NCBI GenBank assembly: GCA_949317995.1
Contig: OX439040.1
Coordinates: 28,622,030 to 28,686,029, forward strand
DNA length: 64,000 bases
From: Acholoe squamosa
Taxonomy: Eukaryota; Annelida; Polychaeta; Phyllodocida; Polynoidae
Reading direction: 5' to 3'
Within the stretch, counting starts at the first letter, position 1. Each line of letters starts with the position of its first letter. Made by a program: the position numbers and the translations under genes. This document shows positions 60,349-64,000 of this stretch, in pieces. Under the pieces are notes generated by a model, which saw nothing but the letters and a program-made list of their open reading frames with translations, was not told where the DNA came from and did not search any database.

Positions 60349-60858
60349 ATGAGCATCTACACAAGAAGCGGCAGGAGGATATTGGATGAAAGTGTCAGCG
60401 ATTACTCCACTGACTCTTGGTGGGGAAACTACTATTATAAAATAGAAACTTTTGATAAAACTAAAGCCACTTTACTGGGTTTGGCGGTAGATGCTGTTTC
60501 TAAATCTCACCTGAGGATTTACAAATTGCCTACATCACTACAGACTCTAGTCAATCAGCATCACGCCACCTACACTGTTGGAAAATTAACTTCGCACCTT
60601 CCCTGGGACAATCTGTGTTTCTCTTGTCATAGCAACGAGAAACCAGGCAGGGATTGTCGCACGTGTCTTAAAAGATATGAATTAAGATATCTGCATAACC
60701 TGGAAAAGCTCTTTGGGGGCAAACTGAAAAGTACATTTAGTTTGAAGAAGGAAATTGGCGAAAAGTACTTATATGTTGCTGGACCCTTAGGTGAACCCTC
60801 ACCCCCCCCTTACCCTGATAAGTGGACAATAGAAATACTTAAGAAAATCTTAATGTAA
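60349..60858 (+). CDS. Zinc-ribbon protein with PPPY motif, copy R (169 aa)
   Basis: MSIYTRSGRRILDESVSDYS opens an N-terminal half rich in aromatic and basic residues. CFSC ... CRTC forms a four-cysteine ribbon at ~90-110, followed by a helix (LKRYELRYLHNLEKLFG). GEPSPPPYPDKW near residue 150 holds a PPxY late-domain core. It ends TAA at 60,858. It is the most complete version, as L reads through this stop. A GTAAGT donor at about 60,316 precedes the ATG, so a longer spliced RNA could skip it. Confidence 0.7.
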   Translation: MSIYTRSGRRILDESVSDYSTDSWWGNYYYKIETFDKTKATLLGLAVDAVSKSHLRIYKLPTSLQTLVNQHHATYTVGKLTSHLPWDNLCFSCHSNEKPGRDCRTCLKRYELRYLHNLEKLFGGKLKSTFSLKKEIGEKYLYVAGPLGEPSPPPYPDKWTIEILKKILM

Positions 60859-60884
60859 AGAACTGGCGCGCTCAATGACTTATA

Positions 60885-61124
60885 ATGACACCGCCGGTCA
60901 ACACAACGAGACATTCACACATATGCAGTGTATGTGGAGATATATTTAATATTAGACAGGAAGTCGTGTGGCATCTTCAGTTATGCCACCCCTACCTGGG
61001 TACACACTGTGACACATGCAATGTAACATATGCTTCTACCATTAAATTGAAAATCCACTACGGCACTGCCGCACACCGCGTTGCCTTGATGCGCAGCAGA
61101 TACGCTGATCTAGTCACGGAATAA
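60885..61124 (+). CDS. Two-finger C2H2 protein, copy R (79 aa)
   Basis: ATG 60,885, 26 nt after the previous stop. It has two zinc fingers (CSVCGDIFNIRQEV..HLQLCH and CDTCNVTYASTIKL..HYGTAAH) that fill most of the protein, and the short termini are polar. All ligands are conserved with copy L. Compact two-finger proteins of this size usually bind nucleic acid or protein partners; a regulatory role for the element is an inference. Confidence 0.75.
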   Translation: MTPPVNTTRHSHICSVCGDIFNIRQEVVWHLQLCHPYLGTHCDTCNVTYASTIKLKIHYGTAAHRVALMRSRYADLVTE

Positions 61125-61149
61125 TATTCTAATTGGAAGAAATACAATC

Positions 61150-61386
61150 ATGAGTATTGAAACTGTCATGATGAATGAGGACAGCCGGCCAACACGCGAG
61201 CCATTGGACACATTTGATTACACTTACAAAAATGATCCAATTACCGCGGAGATAATGGAAGACTTATCTGATGAAGAATATGACGATATCAGGGATGAGG
61301 ATTACCCCACCCCTGAGGAAATACAGGAACTCCTAGCAAGATTCATCCAGGCCCAGCGCACATCTAGGAGACATGCACGTGCCTAG
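61150..61386 (+). CDS. Acidic 78-aa protein, copy R
   Basis: It begins MSIETVMMNEDSRPTREP, then the acidic centre MEDLSDEEYDDIRDEDYPTP, an amphipathic EEIQELLARFIQAQ helix and a basic tail. Frame and length match L. The acidic-amphipathic composition would suit a partner-binding or activation segment, but no family was recognised. Confidence 0.65.
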   Translation: MSIETVMMNEDSRPTREPLDTFDYTYKNDPITAEIMEDLSDEEYDDIRDEDYPTPEEIQELLARFIQAQRTSRRHARA

Positions 61387-61411
61387 TCATTTTGCCATTG
61401 TGATAGTAAAT

Positions 61412-61474
61412 ATGGCTGAGGGACCTGCTATGCCCATAATCGTCATAGTAATTGAGTCCGACGATGAGGAATGA
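61412..61474 (+). CDS. 20-aa micro-ORF with SUMO-interacting-motif-like core, copy R
   Basis: MAEGPAMPIIVIVIESDDEE lies between the acidic and Cys-rich ORFs. The hydrophobic IIVIVI run followed by ESDDEE is a textbook SIM layout, including a phosphorylatable Ser. Copy L differs only by Val to Ile in the core and one silent change. It is unproven as a translated product. Confidence 0.45.
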   Translation: MAEGPAMPIIVIVIESDDEE

Positions 61475-61581
61475 CTCATATAAAATTGCTATATTGCCAC
61501 GGCTCATATATCGTTTGCACATGTTATTATAGACAATAGACTGTTGAGTTAATTCTGTGTTGGAAAAACAATACGACCAAC

Positions 61582-62001
61582 ATGGCTGCTACATTGGGCA
61601 CTGCTGAACCATGTGCACATGCATCAGGGATTCACATTTATGATATCGACAGTTGTTTGAGTATTTGCTATATACCTGTGATAACAAGGGAATACTTCTT
61701 CGCTATACGAAATGGACAATGTAAAACAGCTGGTATTTATTTCAATGTGTTTCCCCTTGACTCTGTAGATCGCACCATCATCACCATCCCATTCTACTTC
61801 GGGAGACTGGACAACGTGACAAGGATGTATTCATTAACCAATTTGTGCTGCTGCCCTACCTGCATATATGAGACAGCATCGGAGGCAACTCATAAAGGCT
61901 TGGACAGAGTAGCTGCAATAAAAGATAAATACGTCACCAACGCCCTCGTCCTTCCCTCCCCCTTCAGTTCATCGGAAGTAGGAGCAAGTAGCACACTCTA
62001 A
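61582..62001 (+). CDS. Cys-rich 139-aa protein, copy R
   Basis: MAATLGTAEPCAHASGIHIY starts a protein with beta-like alternating segments (ICYIPVITREYFFAIRN, TIITIPFYFGRL), a cysteine cluster (LTNLCCCPTC) and a Ser-rich C terminus (LPSPFSSSEVGASSTL). No signal peptide and no known family were recognised. Copy L has an early stop, so R is the reference. Confidence 0.65.
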   Translation: MAATLGTAEPCAHASGIHIYDIDSCLSICYIPVITREYFFAIRNGQCKTAGIYFNVFPLDSVDRTIITIPFYFGRLDNVTRMYSLTNLCCCPTCIYETASEATHKGLDRVAAIKDKYVTNALVLPSPFSSSEVGASSTL

Positions 62002-62028
62002 TAAGACACATTAAACTTGGGATATACA

Positions 62029-62235
62029 ATGGGTGCCTGTCTTGGATTTAGGGCGCGCCCGCCCCCGGCCGTACAGATGCACAAGGTAGAACTGAGCCCT
62101 CGGTCCGCCAGGTACTCCACTACCAGGAGACCCCTACGCAAAGTATACCTGGGACCGCAGTATGTGCATGATAATAGGCCTCTGCCGGCGCCACCACTCC
62201 CTCTGCCACGCCCTATTGGGACATGTGTGAATTAG
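62029..62235 (+). CDS. Small protein with MGACLG acylation-type N terminus, copy R (68 aa)
   Basis: ATG 62,029 gives MGACLGFRARPPPAVQ; Gly2/Cys3 suit dual myristoyl-palmitoyl anchoring, and the Arg residues that follow favour binding to acidic inner membrane. The remainder is basic and Pro-rich, ending PLPRPIGTCVN. The upstream in-frame codons have no ATG. The L counterpart keeps MGACLG and the length. A membrane adaptor role is an inference. Confidence 0.6.
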   Translation: MGACLGFRARPPPAVQMHKVELSPRSARYSTTRRPLRKVYLGPQYVHDNRPLPAPPLPLPRPIGTCVN

Positions 62236-62329
62236 GTGCATCTACCTCACAAAAGAAAGACTTCACACAGGATAACTACTAGTATCAAAATTATGCAATA
62301 TTTTGAGGAAACTGTCAGATTCTAATATG

Positions 62330-62338
62330 TATAAATAG
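62330..62338 (+). promoter_or_regulatory. TATA box upstream of a sense ORF in R accessory region
   Basis: TATAAATAG is a strong TATA match, facing 62.36 kb onward. It lies within the segment deleted from copy L. A donor-like AG|GTATGT follows at 62,565-62,572. Confidence 0.45.
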
Positions 62339-62481
62339 GGGATATATTGCTCATTGCGTAGTACATCAGGATCTACTCACTATACACCTTCACTGGGCCC
62401 AATAGACCTGAATAACCCCGCCAGCACCCGGCAGATGGAGGCAGTGGTAGAGAGGTATACCGTGTCCAGCCCTAACTGGAA

Positions 62482-63480
62482 ATGGGCAATGTCTGCTACA
62501 ATACGACGTCCACTGCCTCATGGCATTACTCATCGTCTGACAACGATGGGTCAGCGGATGGTTTAGGTATGTCCGGCAGATGCGGAGCCTTGCCAGACCT
62601 GATCCCTGTGGACGTGGACGGGGCACAGTCTATAATCGTGCCTGGTGGGAATATACTAAGGTCAAACTCCAAATCAGGATCATCAGCCGGTATCTGCACT
62701 GGTCCCTCCAACGCCGAGGCTCCAGTGGCCGACATGGACGACATTGCTGCGGGACTTCCGGCGCCTCCCGACCGACTAGAAGTCGCGCTATCCCTACGCG
62801 GTCGGCTGGAGGCTATGCTGTCCCTGCCGCCCGTTGACACTAAGTCGGACGGACAGGCAGCAGAACGAGGAGAGTTGCCGCTGTCCTGGCGGCCTACAGT
62901 GGAACTACCGACAGGGGTGGTCGAAGCGTTCGAACCTAGAGCCTGTCCACTGCTGTCTGACGACGAACCTACGGCGGCTGATGACGTGCAGTCGCTGGGA
63001 CCGGGTGTCTTGACCATCCCCCCGCCATCAGAACTCCGCGCAGGAGACGAGCTCCTCGACGGAGAGGTGGACGACGACCGCGGCATACTGTCCAACTCGG
63101 TACTGATGGACCGAAGAATTGTCAGACCCGGGGTGGACATCTTAACTAACGGGATGGCACGCGTCCTTGGCGACGGCGACGGCTGGCGCACCGGAGGAGT
63201 CCGAACCACCTTACTCACTGCGACAACCCGCGGAGCAGGGGACGGCGACTCCCGACGTGGACTATGTAACCTAGTGCGTCCCGCTCCGGCTGCAACGTTG
63301 TCTCGAAGAATGGTTCGCGCAGCCGTGGGATTGACAACCGTCGTAGAGGATCGAGACGGCGAAGTCGCGGCCGCGAATCTGTTATACGGCCCGCCTTGCC
63401 GCCAGCCCGACCCGCCTTCTCCCATGGACCGCTGCATCGCAACGGGCGACATCATCGGAGGAGCAGTCGGCACCGCATGA
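62482..63480 (+). other. Sense ORF overlapping the antisense gene (332 aa), doubtful
   Basis: Open from ATG 62,482 (MGNVCYNTTSTASWHYSS) to 63,480, GC-rich and Asp/Gly/Arg-rich, with no domain. It lies downstream of the TATA box at 62,330 but is almost wholly antisense to the 412-aa ORF, which has more protein-like features. One of the two is likely a shadow, and I favour the antisense ORF. A further short + frame (about 63,400-63,706, KWRQLVETIQHSADDWVS) also looks protein-like and is kept open in copy L, so a spliced sense gene remains possible. Confidence 0.3.
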
Positions 63481-63764
63481 ACAGGACGATGACTTTGTGA
63501 AATGGCGCCAGCTTGTAGAGACAATACAGCATTCTGCCGATGACTGGGTGTCGCGCCCGCCCTCAATAATGATCCGCTCAGTAGATTCCGCAGGTATTGC
63601 TCCTGGGGCATATACGGCCCAGCCTGCACCAACATACACGGTTGACCCTGTGACGGGTCATCTAACTCCTCCCCTCCAACCAATACGTACACCATGCCTG
63701 GCTTAAAATACTTTCGTCTGACTAGGACGACTGATTGGCCGATGGAGCAAGGAATATATTCCAT
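62526..63764 (-). CDS. Antisense Ser/Arg-rich protein with acidic C-terminal segment (412 aa)
   Basis: It is opposite in sense to all other genes of copy R. The ATG at 63,764 (MEYIPCSIGQ) is the first in frame; codons before it lack ATG. The N-terminal ~100 residues look folded (VVLVRRKYFKPGMVYVLVGG, QPCMLVQAGPYMPQEQYLR). A long disordered Ser/Arg/Pro region with many SPxR, SRSS and RRDS units follows. The C terminus holds DDPDLEFDLSIFPPGTI, an acidic-hydrophobic pattern like activation domains, and ends DPSLSDDE. This arrangement suggests a nuclear regulator (inference). No homologue was recognised. Copy L keeps only the N-terminal third. It converges on the MGACLG gene and is divergent from env in copy L. 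Confidence 0.55.
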   Translation of the reverse strand: MEYIPCSIGQSVVLVRRKYFKPGMVYVLVGGEELDDPSQGQPCMLVQAGPYMPQEQYLRNLLSGSLLRAGATPSHRQNAVLSLQAGAISQSHRPVHAVPTAPPMMSPVAMQRSMGEGGSGWRQGGPYNRFAAATSPSRSSTTVVNPTAARTILRDNVAAGAGRTRLHSPRRESPSPAPRVVAVSKVVRTPPVRQPSPSPRTRAIPLVKMSTPGLTILRSISTELDSMPRSSSTSPSRSSSPARSSDGGGMVKTPGPSDCTSSAAVGSSSDSSGQALGSNASTTPVGSSTVGRQDSGNSPRSAACPSDLVSTGGRDSIASSRPRRDSATSSRSGGAGSPAAMSSMSATGASALEGPVQIPADDPDLEFDLSIFPPGTIIDCAPSTSTGIRSGKAPHLPDIPKPSADPSLSDDE

Positions 63765-64000
63765 GATCGTGCAATCAAAAACTCTTAAAAACTCCAAACA
63801 GGGTTGTGTGTCTGAACTGGTGTGATGTACTCTAGTGACTGATTACCCTGATAGCAAATGTAAAACTGAGCTAAATTAGAGGCCTTCCCCTCCCCTAACA
63901 CATGGAATTGGCTACAATTGTATATACTACAGGGACCTATGTTCTCATCTCTTGTAGGCCTGAGTGACTCGAATTTAAATAAAACACAGTGACCAGATGC

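Larger units (their letters stand above)
51698..64000 (+). mobile_element. Complex LTR element, copy R (5' LTR onward, runs off window)
   Basis: The order is LTR, gag, pol, non-coding region with CTCF-like cluster, divergent promoter, membrane mini-protein, zinc-ribbon/PPPY, C2H2, acidic, SIM-like peptide, Cys-rich, MGACLG protein and antisense ORF. The window ends in sequence equivalent to 38,056 of copy L, i.e. just before env. R keeps the RT core and the 1.2-kb accessory segment missing from L, so the two copies complement each other for annotation. Confidence 0.85.

Overview
This is animal nuclear DNA. The evidence is an intron-containing Miro (mitochondrial Rho GTPase, RHOT) gene with GT-AG introns, Ty3/Gypsy-type LTR elements, a LINE fragment and hAT-like/MITE insertions. 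No rRNA, tRNA, CRISPR or bacterial operon structure was seen. The repeat content suggests an invertebrate, probably aquatic, but I cannot assign a phylum. Only the Miro exons look like ordinary host coding sequence. Nearly everything after 7.3 kb is mobile-element DNA.

Layout. (1) 0.6-6.5 kb, + strand: six exons encoding the C-terminal GTPase domain and tail anchor of Miro. The introns carry small DNA-transposon derivatives, including one with an 8-bp target duplication. (2) 7,349-20,745, + strand: a complete, apparently intact 13.4-kb Ty3-like element ('E1') with two 418-bp LTRs that look identical, a 4-bp target duplication, and gag and pol joined by a probable -1 frameshift. It also has a third very large ORF that is not an envelope. 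(3) 20.7-25.3 kb: non-coding DNA with MITEs and a G-rich tandem repeat. (4) 25.3-26.7 kb, - strand: a truncated LINE reverse transcriptase abutting (5) 26.7-34.2 kb, - strand: a decayed, truncated relative of E1 ('E2'). E2 keeps the same gag-pol junction, the same AT-hook integrase tail and the same third ORF.

(6) 35.1-64.0 kb: two copies ('L' on the - strand, 35,146-48,701; 'R' on the + strand, 51,698 to beyond 64,000) of a different, very large LTR element. They lie head to head around a 3-kb fragment ('X', 48,702-51,697) of a third copy. After LTR, gag and pol this element carries a divergent TATA-TATA promoter followed by a cluster of small same-sense genes. In order these are a single-pass membrane peptide, a zinc-ribbon/PPPY protein, a two-finger C2H2 protein, an acidic protein, a 20-aa peptide shaped like a SUMO-interacting motif, a Cys-rich protein, and a protein starting MGACLG. 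An antisense Ser/Arg-rich ORF with an acidic end comes next, then an envelope gene resembling the baculovirus F / errantivirus Env fold, and one further ORF. No 3' LTR was reached in 12.3 kb (R) or 13.6 kb (L) of continuous element.

Inferred working model. LTR transcription yields Gag and a Gag-Pol frameshift product (canonical G GGA AAC before the gag stop). A separate internal promoter, and perhaps a third TATA box at 62,330, drive the accessory genes. Env is transcribed in the same sense, divergently from the antisense ORF. Every copy in the window is broken somewhere: L lost about 1.1 kb of pol and 1.2 kb of accessory DNA and has a stop in env, and R has frameshifts and stops in gag and pol. 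The most novel items are this complex retrovirus-like gene set and the third-ORF family of E1/E2.
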